Origin: Endomychus coccineus
Taxonomy: Eukaryota; Arthropoda; Insecta; Coleoptera; Endomychidae
DNA length: 64,000 nt
Direction: 5' to 3'
Assembly: GCA_958510875.1 (NCBI GenBank)
Contig: OY294067.1
Location: forward strand, 262,110,180-262,174,179
Shown here: positions 34,205 to 47,034 of the stretch, piece by piece
Position numbering within the stretch: position 1 is the stretch's first letter
How the letters are laid out: each line of letters opens with the position of its first letter
Notes under the pieces: model-generated
Told to the model about the DNA's origin: nothing
The model's input: only the letters and a program-made list of their open reading frames with translations
Database searches by the model: none
Translations under genes and position numbers: made by a program

Positions 34205-37200
34205 ATGATTTATGTTAAAGCCGTGTTAGAAGCTGGTAGGTACTTTCCAATCATAATGGTTTAGGTCCGCTATTATTCTATTCTGCTCTCTTTACAGACA
34301 GAACCGTGGCGATATGCATTTCGAGTAATAGATTCAAGTCTAGGAATGCACTTTCGTACCAGGTTGTATACGTGTCAGTGATGCTCTTACGTTAAGCAGA
34401 CCAGAAGCATATAAGAGGGTAAAACTGGCTGTTATACTACCACCGGAGCTTTTATTTATAAATCAGTAATAGAAGAGCACTCGAAAATTTAACATGGCAC
34501 TTGAACGTAGATGCAGCTTTCATGTATTATAAATACGTTGATTTATCACATAGGTTCGATTTTTGTCTAATATGTTAAATGATTTAGATGTTAAATAATT
34601 TAGAGGTAACTTTCATGGGGCCATTCCTCTTGGAGGAAACCAGTGATTGAAACATTGATGCGGTATAGTTTATTTTCTTGCGTATAAGCGTATACCTAAC
34701 TATTTGCTACTACAGGTTGTATCACAATAACATTCACATCATTATAGCACTAATTCTTATTTCGGGTTTCATTGTACAATGTTGAGAATGTTTAAAGAAA
34801 TCAACTTTCAAAAAGAAATACTTCGAAAGGCAAGCGTTCAGCTATGGATTTGAATCTATTTTTTCTATGATGATAAAACAATCTTTAAACAGCTGTGTTT
34901 ATCATAAAGACATCGGTATGTTTTTTGAACGATTTGTAAAATTGGATATTCGAAAAAAAATTCAAAACAATAACACAAACCGTAAACTATGTATATACGG
35001 AACAGCAGGGGTCCAAATTTTAAATTTCCCGCTATATATTGCAAACTGAAATATTTAAATAATATCAGATATGAATGGCATAGTTAAAGTATTTAGTAGT
35101 TTATATGTGCCGATGACAAATGTTTCTTTGTAGCGGTAAGTTTGTTATAAATATTTACAAAAAACATACAAAATTAACATAATTAAGAAGGCAAAGTAGT
35201 TTAATCTGTAACTCTTTTCACGATCAATTTATATTACTGTCGTAGTGAAACTTAACATTTACAATTATTCACTTTCATTTTTCTTAATTTTATGTATCAC
35301 AAATTCGAATAAAGACAATAGTTATATAGATAATATATTGTTAATACCAAAAAAGAGACTAAGCATTTTGTAGGACAAATAAAAGCAATAAAATATAATA
35401 ATAGTATTATTGTCGCCTGCCTTCACAGTTACAAACATCATAAATATAAATTTGTTTTGCCGCATGTTAATGATAAATATACAATTACTTTGGAACAAAT
35501 TCAATTTTGTATTTGAAACCCTACTTTTACCACAGGAATATATATTTCCCAAAGATTTGCCTTTAGAAATGTTAACTTTAATTTTTTTTGGATATTGAAA
35601 TAACTGTTTTTGTACCATTAGATGAGTAGGAACATGATACTCACTTATTTTATCTAGTAAATTAATATTTTCTATTCTATTTTATCAAATTATCTAAAAA
35701 AACTTTCAACTTTATCCCTTCCACATATTTTCTTCTTATAACCCTTCATAATTGAATTTATTTTTTGTTGAAATTGTTCGGTATAAAAAACATATAATAT
35801 CAAAAACAGTCAAATTCGCATGTATTTTCGTAACAAAAATGTAATCTATCCATAATTATATACCTCGGATTTTTGGAAACATAAGTGTAACTTGAGGTAT
35901 ATCATTGAAAAGGTAATTAAAGGTCTATTGAAATCTACAATGCAATATGATAATCATAAGAAAAAATAAAGTTAATGTTGGTGCCCGAACGACGAAACGT
36001 CGGATGGAAAATCTGATAACGCTTTCAGGTAGCAAGACAAAAGTGGTAATCTAAATGTGCAATTTGTTTTGAGATCCGTCTTTCAATACAGCCAGGAAAA
36101 AACGTAAATTATTTAAAAAAATTCAGATTTCAGATATCTCAAGATATACTCGGGATTTTGAAACATTCACAACGGTGTATTGTTACACATTCGGTATAAT
36201 ATATTGCAAATGAAAGGTGTATATAATATATTTTATTCGTCGAACTACTTATTGAGCCTAATTTCTCATACAATAGAGTTAAGTATTCGTTGTTAAGTAA
36301 TGATTACGTTATTATTGTATTATTATTTATTGAATGAATAGTAATAGATTTTGGATGTTGGGTAGTTCCCTTCTAAACCTACCTTTCCAGATCCCCTCGT
36401 ATTAGCCGACAGCAGCGCTCCCAACGCATGTTCTCTGTACTCCTTGTCGAGGTGGTTGTACTGCACCTGTATACGTCTGCAACACAACATACAATCAGAT
36501 GTATTACGGGTGGCCTGCCTCTACGGCGTCTGAATACTTCACGAAACTCAATGCGTGAAATTTCAGAACGTATTGGCGAATGCACTTCACAAAACTAGAT
36601 GTTTCGCAGGATATCTTACGTAGAATTGTATTATTAATAGACTTTACTACTTTCTGCTGAATTATTCATAGCGAAAAATGGTTTATTACACTAGAACCGG
36701 AAACAGAAGCTACTGAAGAGACTTTGATTCGTATACATTTCTCTATTTTTGTTGAATATCTTATGGTTTCCTTGACTTAAGAAATTATTCTAGTTACAGT
36801 AACTTCTATATCAAAGGATATAAAAAACAAAAAATGATGGTGGAATCCGTCATCTTGTGATAATTTATCATATTGATATGAAAAACACTCTTCAAAGAAA
36901 CGTATTGTGATGAGAAATTAGAATTTTTTGTAACAGGACGAATACTTGAGTAAGTTGATCTCTGATGCTTCTTTCTATGAATCAATTTGGATATAATTTG
37001 AAATCAATTATTGGTGGACATAACCCCTAGAAAATATTCAACTCTTCATTCATTAATATATGTTTGAAGAAGCGACAGTGTTAGCGAAACTAGTTCCATT
37101 TAATTTTTTTTTAATTTTAACAAATCGCATTAGCCTTCGACTATCAGTGGTATATACTGAAATCAGATTTGGGTAATTATATGATCAATATTAATGTAAT

Positions 37201-37960
37201 ATTTGATGACATATATACAGTATTATGAAAGTTTTAGATAGTGTGTTTCACGAAGAAACGACGTGATATTGTGTGTACTGAATAATGATAGAATGCCTTT
37301 TAAATTGTTGGGAACATTATTATTCATTCTTTTCACACTCATGCACTCTACTAATATTTGTTTCACTGCTGAAGGAATATTACATGCGATGCATTCGGGT
37401 TGACGGTCTTTGATTATTAAGTATTCCTGAGTGAGAGGAATATGTTCAAGCCATAGTCGTGTTTGGATGACTTGAAACAGACGACTAGCTGAGTTGTTTG
37501 ATCATGGTTTAATTCATCGAAGATTTGGAGTTGTCATTTTTCACAGTTTTAGTCCCAATAATATAATCTAATAATGATGTAATATACGTTTGAAGAAGCT
37601 ACGGTGTTATCAGAACTAGCAATGATTAAATGAAAAAAAAAATACTTTGTTTTAACCACTTGTGAAATGTTACTTCAGTTTCAAGACCGAAGTGCCATTA
37701 TCAAACAGATAAAAAGTATGAAGTGAACAATAAACAGTTCAATAAATAGAAACTGAATGGGGTTAAAGGAATTTGTACATTTAAAAGTAAGGGATCATCG
37801 GCAATTTCAAAATAGGTAGATCCCCGGAAAACACAGTGTAAATTAAGAAACAATTTGTGCATTAGGATAATTATTATTTAATATTTTGAGAATTATTCTA
37901 AGGGATTTGAAAGACAAAGGAGAAGATCAGTTTCATTTAGTTCCAACTGATCTTTCAGGA
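34205..37960. other. No gene recognised
   Basis: AT-rich. A minus-strand frame at 36379-36585 is richer in GC and Arg than its surroundings (FREVFRRRRGRPPVIHL) and may be a transposon scrap, but I cannot place it. Two similar strings, TTTGAAGAAGCGACAGTGTT (37061) and its variant near 37590, are noted in findings. Confidence 0.4.
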
Positions 37961-37965
37961 TATTA

Positions 37966-38040
37966 ATAAACTATAAAAGAGTTCTGTGGATATACTACAA
38001 CATTAAAAATGAGAGATAATCCCCCTTATCCTTGAGGCAT
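37966..38040 (-). mobile_element. PLE family B terminal fragment
   Basis: ACTATAAAAGAGTTC, TGTGGATATACTACAACA and CCCTTATCC blocks match 2487-2592 and 49.81-49.88 kb in the same orientation. Short solo piece. Confidence 0.5.
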
Positions 38041-38049
38041 TTATTATTA

Positions 38050-38700
38050 AAAATTATTAAAAAAGTTTCTTGATTTAAATTTAAAAGAAATATATTTATT
38101 TTCATCATTTTTAAGAAAAAATTCATTTAATTATATTTGATTAGTATTTAGAAAGAATTTTGAGAAATAAACATTACTTTAATAAAGTTTTGTTAATGTA
38201 AGAAATTGTCTTTTCCAACAATTTTTTGGTGAAATTGTAAAAGTGCTTTTTTTGTAATGAATTTTAATTTTAAAATTTTATTTATAAGTAATTTTATGGA
38301 AAACTTTTTATTAAATTTATAAATTTTTCTTTTATATTTACTATTATATTTTAAATTTTAAAATTTATGAATATGTTCATCTATTTGTTATTAGTAAATA
38401 ACATTTTCTTTGAGTTAGAATTTTTCGTCTTTATAGTGTTAAGATGAAATTTTAAAGGTGTATTTTTCCAATTTTTTATTAATAAATAAAAATTTTTTTA
38501 TGATTCTCGAATACAACAAATTCAATTATATCTATAAATAAGAATTACATTTACTATTGTAATTCTAATTTTAATATAAATAAAATACTTTTTATTCTTT
38601 TGTTATTAGTTAGTAGTTTTATTCTAGCAAAATTTTCCATCTTTATCGTTTTTTAGATGAAATTATATTTACATATCTATTTTCATATTATTATTAAAAG
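38050..38700. other. Extremely AT-rich block
   Basis: About 650 bp almost entirely A and T with long TTTTA/AAATT runs and scarcely any G or C. No tRNA- or protein-like content was recognised that would mark it as a mitochondrial insertion. Confidence 0.6.
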
Positions 38701-38725
38701 TGGTGTAAAATTCTTTCACACACAA

Positions 38726-38772
38726 TCACAATGATATATTACTGTATGGTCTATGGTAATGTATCATTGTGA
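38726..38772. other. Hairpin, 17-bp stem
   Basis: TCACAATGATATATTAC (38726-38742) and GTAATGTATCATTGTGA (38756-38772) pair with a single G-U/A-C change, around a 13-base loop. Isolated; function unknown. Confidence 0.6.
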
Positions 38773-39135
38773 CGGCTTCTAATATCGATTTTTTGAAACT
38801 AATTACATTTGTTTAATAAATTAGTAGTAAGAATGAAACTTTTATTAGTTGTTTTATTTAAATATATAATGGATTCTCATCAAGTGATGGCTGATACTAT
38901 TCAACCTCATGTACATATTTTTATCAACATGATTTGGTGCTAACTCCCCTTGAATCACTAATAACTAGTGATATGAAGATTTTTCCATCGTACATCACAT
39001 TTAACGCACCAGATTCCTCCTAGCAAATAATCATTGAAGTAAACCTCATCAATATGCGAACTAACAGTTAAATAGAACAGTGTCTTCAATCATTATTTCT
39101 TTCAGTTGGAAGTATAAAAAAACGACAATACTTAC

Positions 39136-39269
39136 GTTATAGCTACAAGCAGTTCCTGCTTTTGATGTTCTTTAGCCTTAATCGAACCTCCTTCCTCTAA
39201 TGCAACTTGCAATTCTTTCTGCAACACGGATAACTTCCGTCTCTCAGCCTCCAGAAGAAGACTAGTAAC
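39136..39269 (-). CDS. Internal coiled-coil exon of an unrecognised host gene
   Basis: A 134-nt open stretch bounded by an acceptor (tactcag just above 39269) and a strong donor (gtaagtatt from 39135). It enters in phase 0 and leaves two bases of the next codon. It encodes VTSLLLEAERRKLSVLQKEL then QVALEEGG and AKEHQKQELLVAI, a clear heptad coiled coil with high Glu/Lys/Leu and no stop, very unlike the surrounding AT-rich sequence. The candidate micro-exon at 55.7 kb ends in phase 0 and would join it smoothly. Whether it also joins the 28-29 kb exon (same strand, 10 kb downstream) is unclear, because that exon looks like it begins with its own ATG. Protein family not recognised. Confidence 0.65.
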
Positions 39270-39274
39270 CTGAG

Positions 39275-39625
39275 TATAAAATAATAATCAGTATTAATTA
39301 CAATCTATTATGTGCGGAAATGATAATTATGCATCCATAAACTGGAAATTACTCCACCGAGAAACAGCTATATGAATAAATTAGATATTTACGAGGGAAT
39401 TTAAACATTTCAATTATAAACTCTTCTTTTTTATAACTTCTTCGTCTACAATATGCTAGATTTATAACACTTGATACAAAATCCATTGAATTTGCATTAT
39501 CAGATTGAGAAGTATTTATTGAAATAAACTGATGATATTTGATTGGACCTTTATAATCTTAATCTATAATGTACTTCGAACATTACAGGTTTCTCTCTCG
39601 TGTAGTCAGAATATAAAAAAGCAGT
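39275..39625. other. No gene recognised
   Basis: Intron-like AT-rich sequence. Confidence 0.5.
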
Positions 39626-39629
39626 CATG

Positions 39630-40310
39630 TATGAACTATGGCAACATGTCTTTTAGTTCCAGACAGGTCTCGTAAGTGAGGCGAAGCAGAAGTGAAGTCA
39701 CTGATCAACCATCTCCGAAAGTGATATTAATGAGACACCTTCGAAAATGTTGATGTTCAAACACCATCTTCCGGAAAGCAGATGTCCCACTGAGGCTACG
39801 CATTAACAATACAGTTCTCGCGATTCAGTGAATCGACGGGGAAACAGTTGGAAATACTAGCGCCAGCCAGGTGACGGTCCCCAAACAATACAAGGTGAAT
39901 TAACACAGATCGTGTTAGAAGTCAATAGACAAAGTATGGGTTCTCCAGGTTGAAGAGTGACAATATGTCTATTATTCCCAGACGGCTGTTCAGTTCTTCT
40001 TATGAGTTCGTCAGTGGAACTAGGCAGATGTGAAGTCACTGATCAGCCATCTCCGGAAGTGATGTAACTATCATCTTAGAAAATGTTTGGAGAACTAGTT
40101 GTTCCGACAACATCTGCTAGATAGCAGATGTTCCACTGAGAATGTAATTCACAATGTAATGCATTGATAATAAAGTTCTTGCGATTCAAAGAAACGACCT
40201 GGAAACAGTTGGAAATACTACCGCCAGGTGACGGCCCCGAAACAATGCAAAGGATATTAGATACACATCTCGTATTAGAAATCAATAGACGAAGTAAATT
40301 AAAAAAATCT
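39630..40310. repeat. Tandem repeat, two units of about 330 bp
   Basis: GAAGTCACTGATCA, CCATCTCCG, GCAGATGT-CCACTGAG, GAAACAGTTGGAAATACTA and a GCCAGGTGACGG segment occur in order in unit 1 (39630-39960) and again in unit 2 (39960-40310). The palindromic element at 46.57-47.03 kb shares the GAAGTCACT, AGATG-CCCA and AAAGAAACGA blocks, so this is a dispersed family. Confidence 0.8.
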
Positions 40311-40319
40311 AGCTCGCGC

Positions 40320-41240
40320 AAGTAACAGACTGCCGCGTGCGCTCTCTGGTCAGTAAGGAATATACCTAGACAACGCAACTGGACGACTGTGGCGCGCTCT
40401 TTATCGGCTTATCTTTATCGTCTTATTCGAAAGGCGGCGTGAGCATAGCGAAAGAATAAGACGATCCTTTTGGCACACTCACAAACTCCGCCTTAACCCT
40501 TTTGGCTTCTGCCGTTTACTGACCTCTTAGTAAATAATAATTCTGATAAATACAGTGATAATAAATACCCTTTAACGGTCTCTGGTACCAGCAACCTTTA
40601 GAAAGACATCTCTATGACTAGTAGTCCGATATTCGACCTAACGGTCTTAATGGTGGCTGCAAATGATTGCTGGTAAACATAACTACCAATCAGGTAGCTT
40701 CCACGCACCCATTATTGTTGTTCGGAGTAGGTTGTTTCAATATAGCCACCAGTAAATATTGCTTAGGCAAACAAATTTGATGTTTCAGAGTTTTGCTATT
40801 TCTAATTTGTACTTGTTACGTTTTTAGAGCAGCCAAATTTTTTTTTCTCCCAGCTAAGTACTTTGTAGACAATTCTCTACACAATTCCATCATACAACTT
40901 CAGTTGTTTTACCAATGCTTTCTGGTAGCTATATCTACCGTCCTTTACGACATAATAATACTTTCAACCATTTTTTCCTGTATTCTTACCCACTTCTTAC
41001 CAATAGGTACTTACTAATTTGAAGCCCAATTATTAGTGATAATAGTTTTCCTCTTTGAAAGGATCAATGAGGAATTATGCATTGCTCCAAGTAGAGGGGT
41101 ATATTTTATCTTCGAGTTCTATTTGTAAATAAATACAGTGAATATACACTAATCAAAAGGAGTGCTTGCATAGCAGCTTACTGACAAGGATACATTTCTC
41201 TATTCAGAGGTTAGGAAATCTGCAGTGAAAACAAATGATC
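40320..41240. other. No gene recognised
   Basis: Nothing supported. Confidence 0.5.
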
Positions 41241-41246
41241 TAAATA

Positions 41247-41836
41247 CAGTGAAACCTGGTTAATTGGGATCTCAAGGGACCAAGACATATGTACAATTAC
41301 TGAGGGTTTCCAATTATCCAGTTTTCCAATTAAGCAGGTTTAAAACTATAGTTGTCTCATTTACAGAGGACGCCGCTTACAGAGGTCGAAATGTGCCGTT
41401 AGTCCATTTTTAGAGGTGGAAATGTTAATAAAAATGCATAATCTAATAGAAGTTTTAATTTTTCAGATACTGATAACGTTTTATATTTACGTTTGGACAT
41501 TTTGTACACTTTTATTCCCTTGTTTTTAGGTCAAAACCTGAGATAGTACTGACAAACAAAGCATGCGCGAAAGACGACGCGAAATGTATGTAAACAAACA
41601 TGTCAAACCGTGTTAAAACCGCATTAATTTGTCTCACTTATACAGGTGATTGAGCTACAGAGTCTCAATTATAGAGGTAAACATCGAAAAACTCTTAGAA
41701 TTTAAATCTCATTTAACCAGGTTCAAAAAGTCCCATTAACAGAAGTAATGTAATGAAAAAGAACCGGGACCTCATTGCAACTTTCAATAATAGAGGTTTC
41801 TCACTTATCCAGGTCCCACTTAACCAGGTTTCACTG
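41247..41836. mobile_element. 590-bp pogo/Tigger-type MITE
   Basis: TIRs begin CAGTGAAACCTGGTTAA at 41247 and end with the complement at 41836, flanked by TA on both sides (41245-41246, 41837-41838). The CAGTG start and TA target fit pogo/Tigger elements. The interior has several ACAGAGGT/ATAGAGGT repeats and no transposase. The TIR differs from that of the 6.66-kb element, so it belongs to another pogo subfamily. Confidence 0.85.
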
Positions 41837-41839
41837 TAG

Positions 41840-43800
41840 TTGCATTAGCCATTGTTTGAAGCTGATGGGTCAGCCTTAACTACGGACCATTGTTTTCACT
41901 GTTAGTTGGTGATTTATTTAACTTATTACGGTATATTTGCATCCAATAAATTCGGTTTTCGGATGGATTCGGCATTACAAGAGCACGTCCCTTTCCGCGT
42001 CATTAACCCAACCTAACACGTCCTGATATTTTGGATTCTTCAAAGAAGATTTTATGATTAGTGCAATGCTGTATTGATCTCCGAATGTGGACTCATCTTC
42101 GGTGTCACGGTTCCACATAACACTAGGACTTTTTTACACGTGTCGTCACTGGGTGATTTGGTACATCATTTTGAACTTGCCCGCAAGAACTAAATGCTAA
42201 AAACATTATGAATGGAGGTTAGAACGGAGATCTTTGATCGGTCTTTACAATTAAGAGAAATCGAATGGAAAAATGAATTGTGTATGACAATTTTTGCATA
42301 TTAGAAAGCTGCGCAGTGGTTAATGAAGTTGTATCTCTGTTGGATTTGAAGATTCAGATGGAGTGGTTTCTTGAATATTGCACTGAGAAGAATTATCGGA
42401 TAAAATTAGGCGACGCATAGTGGCTGTCAATAGGTGTTACATTGGTCTCTATAAGTATCTCTACAACAAGCGCCTTGCACTTGCTGATAAAATGGGAATA
42501 AACAAGAATTTGATAATTTAAATTTTAACATAATGGATCAGATAGGTATGGTCCACGTCCGTTCTACAGCGGACGAGGGGGAGATCCCCACACGAACATT
42601 CTTCGAACAGAAGGTGCTGCGAAAATTTGGAAATATATGCGAAGGTAAATTGTAGAGGAGTAAATACAATTTTAAGTATAACCTCTAAAACAAAATCGCG
42701 AGTGGAACAGAAACTGTAAAGATTGTCTAATTGAACGGGGCTTACTCTGGGGCCAGATTCAAGGAAATAGATCTCCTTAAGGAAGTACGGGACCTGTCGA
42801 AAAACGAGAGGCAGGCCAAGGCTCACGAGTGTTGAAGGAGTGACCCAAGATTCCAGGACTGTGTTTGGAATTAGAGGAATGAAATGGCTGAGGTCGTGGC
42901 CCTTGGAGGCCCTTAGTACCAATGATGATGATGGACGGTAATTAGGTTTTCATATTCTTATTAATTAACAGCTATTTAGACAAGGAAATTCATATCAGAT
43001 TGTTTTGAAGCATGGTGACAAGGCTATAACGATAGGTTAATTTACTTGATAATTAGTGTAGTGTGTTTTATATATAATTTCGAGAAACTATCAATCATGA
43101 ACATCTATCATGTTTTGAGAAGGTGTTAGTTGGGATCATTGTTATTGTTGTTGTAATTGATTTTGCAAGCGGCCATAGATCTAAACAAAAACTAATTGCA
43201 TCGTGACTCCTAAGAGAACTTCCGTTTTCCTTCAATAGCCATAAAACCGACATTGATGCCAATTAGATGCTGTGAATTATGTCCCTTTCACGGCTAAATT
43301 ACACTGGTGAAATAAAATGCGTTAAGCATCAATTTTTTTCACAGGTATAGAAAACAAGTTTTTTATTCAGGAAAAGGCAACCATTTACATAGCGTGTCTT
43401 ATAAAGCTAACAATATACAAAAAGGACCATGTGTGAGTAATGATATTTTTGACTCGAGAGAATTTTTACCATTATAATACACGAATATTATTTCTGTACT
43501 TAAAAAACCTGTTGAAAAGTCAGAGTTGCAATATGAGAGAATTCTGTTGAAGTCATAACATTACTTAAGTACCAACGTTCAACAGATTTATTCAGACGAA
43601 GTTCTTACAGACCTATACCATTGGAGCGATATTGGAATTTCTTCATTGCAAGAATAAACGGTCCGCCAACAAGGCGGTCTGGTGTGTTTTTGCTATGCAT
43701 CTACTCAGAATATGTTAGAGACATGATTCTCACGGTATTTTGATTTTTTTTTGCCTTGGATGTTGGTTTTCTCAGCAGCTAGGACTTTTTATGCATCCCA
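41840..43800. other. Mostly unassigned; possible LINE 3' end near 42.6-42.94 kb
   Basis: The plus strand ends a GC-richer stretch (42530-42920) with GATGATGATGG at 42930, a tail style seen in several LINEs; no RT motif is readable. The minus-strand 134-codon frame over the same place has no recognised domain. Nothing else supported. Confidence 0.3.
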
Positions 43801-43809
43801 AGCTGATGA

Positions 43810-44340
43810 CTTACACCCACTCCATACCCTTATTCGTCTGTATTAGTTTGTATAGATACTTCACGGGTTGGCTGTTGAACTTTTCGGGGGATAATCTAGG
43901 CGGCCCGAACATTGATTGTCTTTTGCCATCTAGTGCCTCTTCTGACAGTATGTATTTGGCTGTTTTCGTCCCTTTGCCGCATTGACTGCAAGAAAAATCA
44001 CCAATTTGCCTCATTTTGTGCAAGTGTCATCTCATTGGGCTGTTACCAGTGAGGAGACCTATTATTGTTCGTACTTGGATCCTGGTCATGTTCAGTGGCT
44101 CTTCAGTTTTGTTATCCGGCCGTTCTCCAATGATTGTTTTCCGTGGTACAAAGACCTTCGTTCGAGCTAGGTTGTTGTAAACATCCTCGTCCCCCAGTGG
44201 CTTTTGTCACCCTGTATACATTTTCTGGACCAATATATGATGCTGATGAGCCCATTCTGGCTAGTTCATCAGATTTTTCGTTGCCGCCAATTCCACAGTG
44301 TCCTGTGTCTAAGTTATTCACTATGCTTTTTTGCATTGAA
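43810..44340 (-). pseudogene. RNase-H LINE, C-terminal remnant
   Basis: Minus-strand reading contains the end of an RNase H domain, TGHCGIGGNEKSDELARMGS (about 44310-44250), where H, E and D of the GHxGIxGNExAD motif are catalytic or conserved, then ASYIGPENVYRV, and after a poorly readable stretch the tail HKMRQIGDFSCSQCGKGTKT with AKYIL (about 44023-43950), the CxxC zinc-finger-like end of these proteins. Stops and frameshifts separate the pieces. It is the same protein type as the 5.4-kb fragment but better preserved in the RNase H part. Confidence 0.7.
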
Positions 44341-44344
44341 CTCC

Positions 44345-45080
44345 CGCATACTTAGCCAGATTAATGGCCACTAATGTACTTCTTGTTACCTATCCTCTGC
44401 TTCCAAATCCACGCCCTCACTGCAACATCTATCCTACAAACTTGTCTGAAGGAGGATGGAATACTTCAAACTGCAAAGAAACTTCAACCGTTCTGCCCTG
44501 TTAGCCTAAATATCTATGGAGTAATAATAATGGACTACCTAATTCCATTGGCTAACTAACATAGTAGGTGTAAGTTAATCAATGCTACTAGCACCTAAAA
44601 CTACATTATTGGACCATCTGATATGTGAAAAAATTTTGACAATCAAAATGAAGGTTCCAAAAGATGAAAAATTTCTGGGGACTACGTGAAACATGCCTCT
44701 TTTGAAAGGCCTCCTCTCTCATATTTTATATAATGAGGTCTTATCTTTACAGGCAATTCATACCAGATGTCTGCGAAGAAAAAGATAACAATAGGCTATG
44801 TCGGGCAAGCAAAGTAAAAGTTGAATACATTTGCCAATTTAGCTCTATAGTGGACAATTTTCCTATCGAAATCGCTGTAGGAACTACAGTAATGTGATAT
44901 CTAGAAAATGCAGTCACTTTAGAAACTCATAAGCTTCATTAGATGTATTTAGGAATATTCCCGAGGCTGGCCCCCAACCTAGAATTGAAGTTCGTGATAA
45001 GTTTGTCATATTTTTCAACAAATTCAACTTCACTCTAATCTCTTCATCATGTATATTTCATTTTCATCCACTTCAAACAT
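44345..45080. other. No gene recognised
   Basis: May include more of the RNase-H LINE upstream on the minus strand, but no motif is readable. Confidence 0.35.
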
Positions 45081-45082
45081 TT

Positions 45083-45690
45083 TCAATTCCCAGAAAATTC
45101 AGTGCCGGATCTAGGCTTCTTCATAAATAATTGAGTTGGGTTTTGGTCTTCAGTTAACTGCAATTCCTCCGCAGCTTCCTTATGAGGTGCTGTATTAATT
45201 CTGAAGCACATATTTGGGAAAGCGTCAATCAAATATAATTCTGATATTTGGTTCAGAGTGACTCGTTTGTTCTTGTTAACCGTTGAGTTCTGCAGCTGGT
45301 CACGAATAACTACATTTTCAGTACAAAATACTTCTGCATTCAGATCCTCACGATATTCACTAGGCTTGCAGCACACATTTTCAAATCCTTACTATTTGAG
45401 TTTTCTAATTATTTATAATTCAAAAAAGAAGTTATGCTTTTCATTCTATCTTTCAACTGAATCAGTATGACATCGATTATTTCTTCCATACTGTAATACA
45501 AATTTTCTTCTACAGAAAAAATGTTTCCTTACGCCATACCTGCAGGCATTCTTTTTCATTTGGGGATCTTGTCAGTTTCCATAGTTGCTTCCATTCCAAA
45601 GTTTTGTGCTATTCCTTTTGCAGTCTTCCTTCAATCAATTGTTCAATTTCTCAGGCCCTCTACTGTTTACAAGAGACCATCCAACAATTG
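45083..45690 (-). pseudogene. hAT-type transposase remnant
   Basis: Minus-strand pieces in order: TAKGIAQNFGMEATMETDKI (about 45630-45570), then, from 45376, EVFCTENVVIRDQLQNS, VTLNQISELYLIDAFPNMCF. These match the part of hAT transposases before and at the start of the C-terminal dimerisation region (the FPN-ALRI-LT…VASAERSFSKLK segment). The ERSFSKLK block itself is absent; the frame ends in an unrelated-looking tail at 45083. Stops interrupt the upstream part. No TIR or 8-bp duplication was found. Confidence 0.55.
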
Positions 45691-45699
45691 TAGAGATGC

Positions 45700-46560
45700 A
45701 AGATTATATTAGAGTGTAAAGCTGCTATATTATCACTATTCGTACTCTACAAAATGTTTCTAATGATGATGAGAGTGTAATTTTTTTAAGTTTTACAAAC
45801 TGAAATACATAGTCATCCATCAATAATGTGTCGTAGCCATGTAGTAGTGCAGTATATTATGATGAGGAATATCGATAAAACGTTCACAGAAGTGGAACAA
45901 TGGTGATGTCGCTCGTTGGTTCATGAAACACAGTTCCATCACATAATCCAACATATTTCAAATTGGGTAAGCTATATGAGAGAATCACCCCACGGTAGTT
46001 TTCAGCTAGTATACAAATTCCAATCTATATTAATGTACAGGGAAACTATAATGAGTTAGACTCTGTCCTTTTCTGATATTGCTTTTATGATATTAACTGA
46101 AAACAACGAAAACTTCAAAACATACTCCAGTATCAATCAATGATGAATTATTCGATGAGTTAGAATATCACAAGTTTTGACACTTGGGATTATTTACATC
46201 AGATCACAGCTATAGCTAAGACAATGAAACAAAACGACATCGGTATAGTATGAGTGGCAAGTCATGTTTACTCCCCTCACTATACGTAGTATAAGGGAAG
46301 TATTGTAATTGGTCTAAAAAAATTCCCGGATTTTCTCAGGAATATCCCGCTTGAACCCCTTTTGAATCCATCTAGACTATTTTTGAGATGATATCTGTGT
46401 ATGCGTGTAACCATCTGTAAAGAAGATTGCGGCGTTCCTGTTTTTTCCAAATCGCTTCGAAGTGGTAATAATAGGATCTGTACTATCTTGGGCCGCAGTA
46501 ACCCCTTGCTAGTGGTACTTTTGGTATCCATCTTCAATTTTTCAAATGTAATCTATACTA
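45700..46560. other. No gene recognised
   Basis: Nothing supported. Confidence 0.5.
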
Positions 46561-46569
46561 CTTTATGCG

Positions 46570-47030
46570 CCTTCGAACACTTATATGCTCATCAGTGGAA
46601 CGAGTAGGACAATGAAGTCACTATTCGATAATCTTCGCCAGAGGTATAGAAAATCCCATTTGGAAATACTAAAGCACCAAGGGACTCAAACGCCATCTGC
46701 CAGGAGATAGATGCCCCACAGAAAGAATTATTCTCACTTTAAAGGTTCCACAGATTTCAAAGAAACGATAAGGATATTGTTGGTCGACAGGTGGCGGTAC
46801 CGGAACAATGCATTGGATGAATACCAAACACATTATTCCCATCGTTTCTTTGAAAGGCGTGATGATACCTTTGAAACATTGTGAGTATTGCTTTCCGTGG
46901 GACATCTATCTTCTGGTAGATGGCGTTTGGATCACATGGTGCTTTAGCATTTCTGAAATATCTCTGGCGAAAATGGTCGGATAGTGACTTCATCGTCCTA
47001 CGCGTTCTACTGATGTATTTATCAGAAACG
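46570..47030. mobile_element. Palindromic element of the 39.6-kb repeat family
   Basis: Left arm 46592-46771 and right arm 46838-47020 are inverted copies (ATGAAGTCACTAT, TCGCCAGAG, AAACGCCATCT, CAGATTTCAAAGAAACGAT against complement). The centre shares GGAACAATGCA with the 39.6-kb repeat. Frames in the arms are by-products. Confidence 0.75.
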
Positions 47031-47034
47031 CTGC

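Noticed and set aside
35965..36005. Hammerhead-like GACGAAACGTCGG
   Set aside because: The core heptamer is absent and the hairpin is not in the right place.
38050..38700. Mitochondrial DNA insertion
   Set aside because: Composition would fit, but no mitochondrial protein or tRNA sequence is readable.
42518..42922. Minus-strand 134-codon frame
   Set aside because: No domain; the plus strand of the same region looks like a LINE 3' end, so the frame is probably antisense.
46280..46993. Overlapping frames on both strands at 46.3-47.0 kb
   Set aside because: Products of the palindromic repeat; no recognisable protein.
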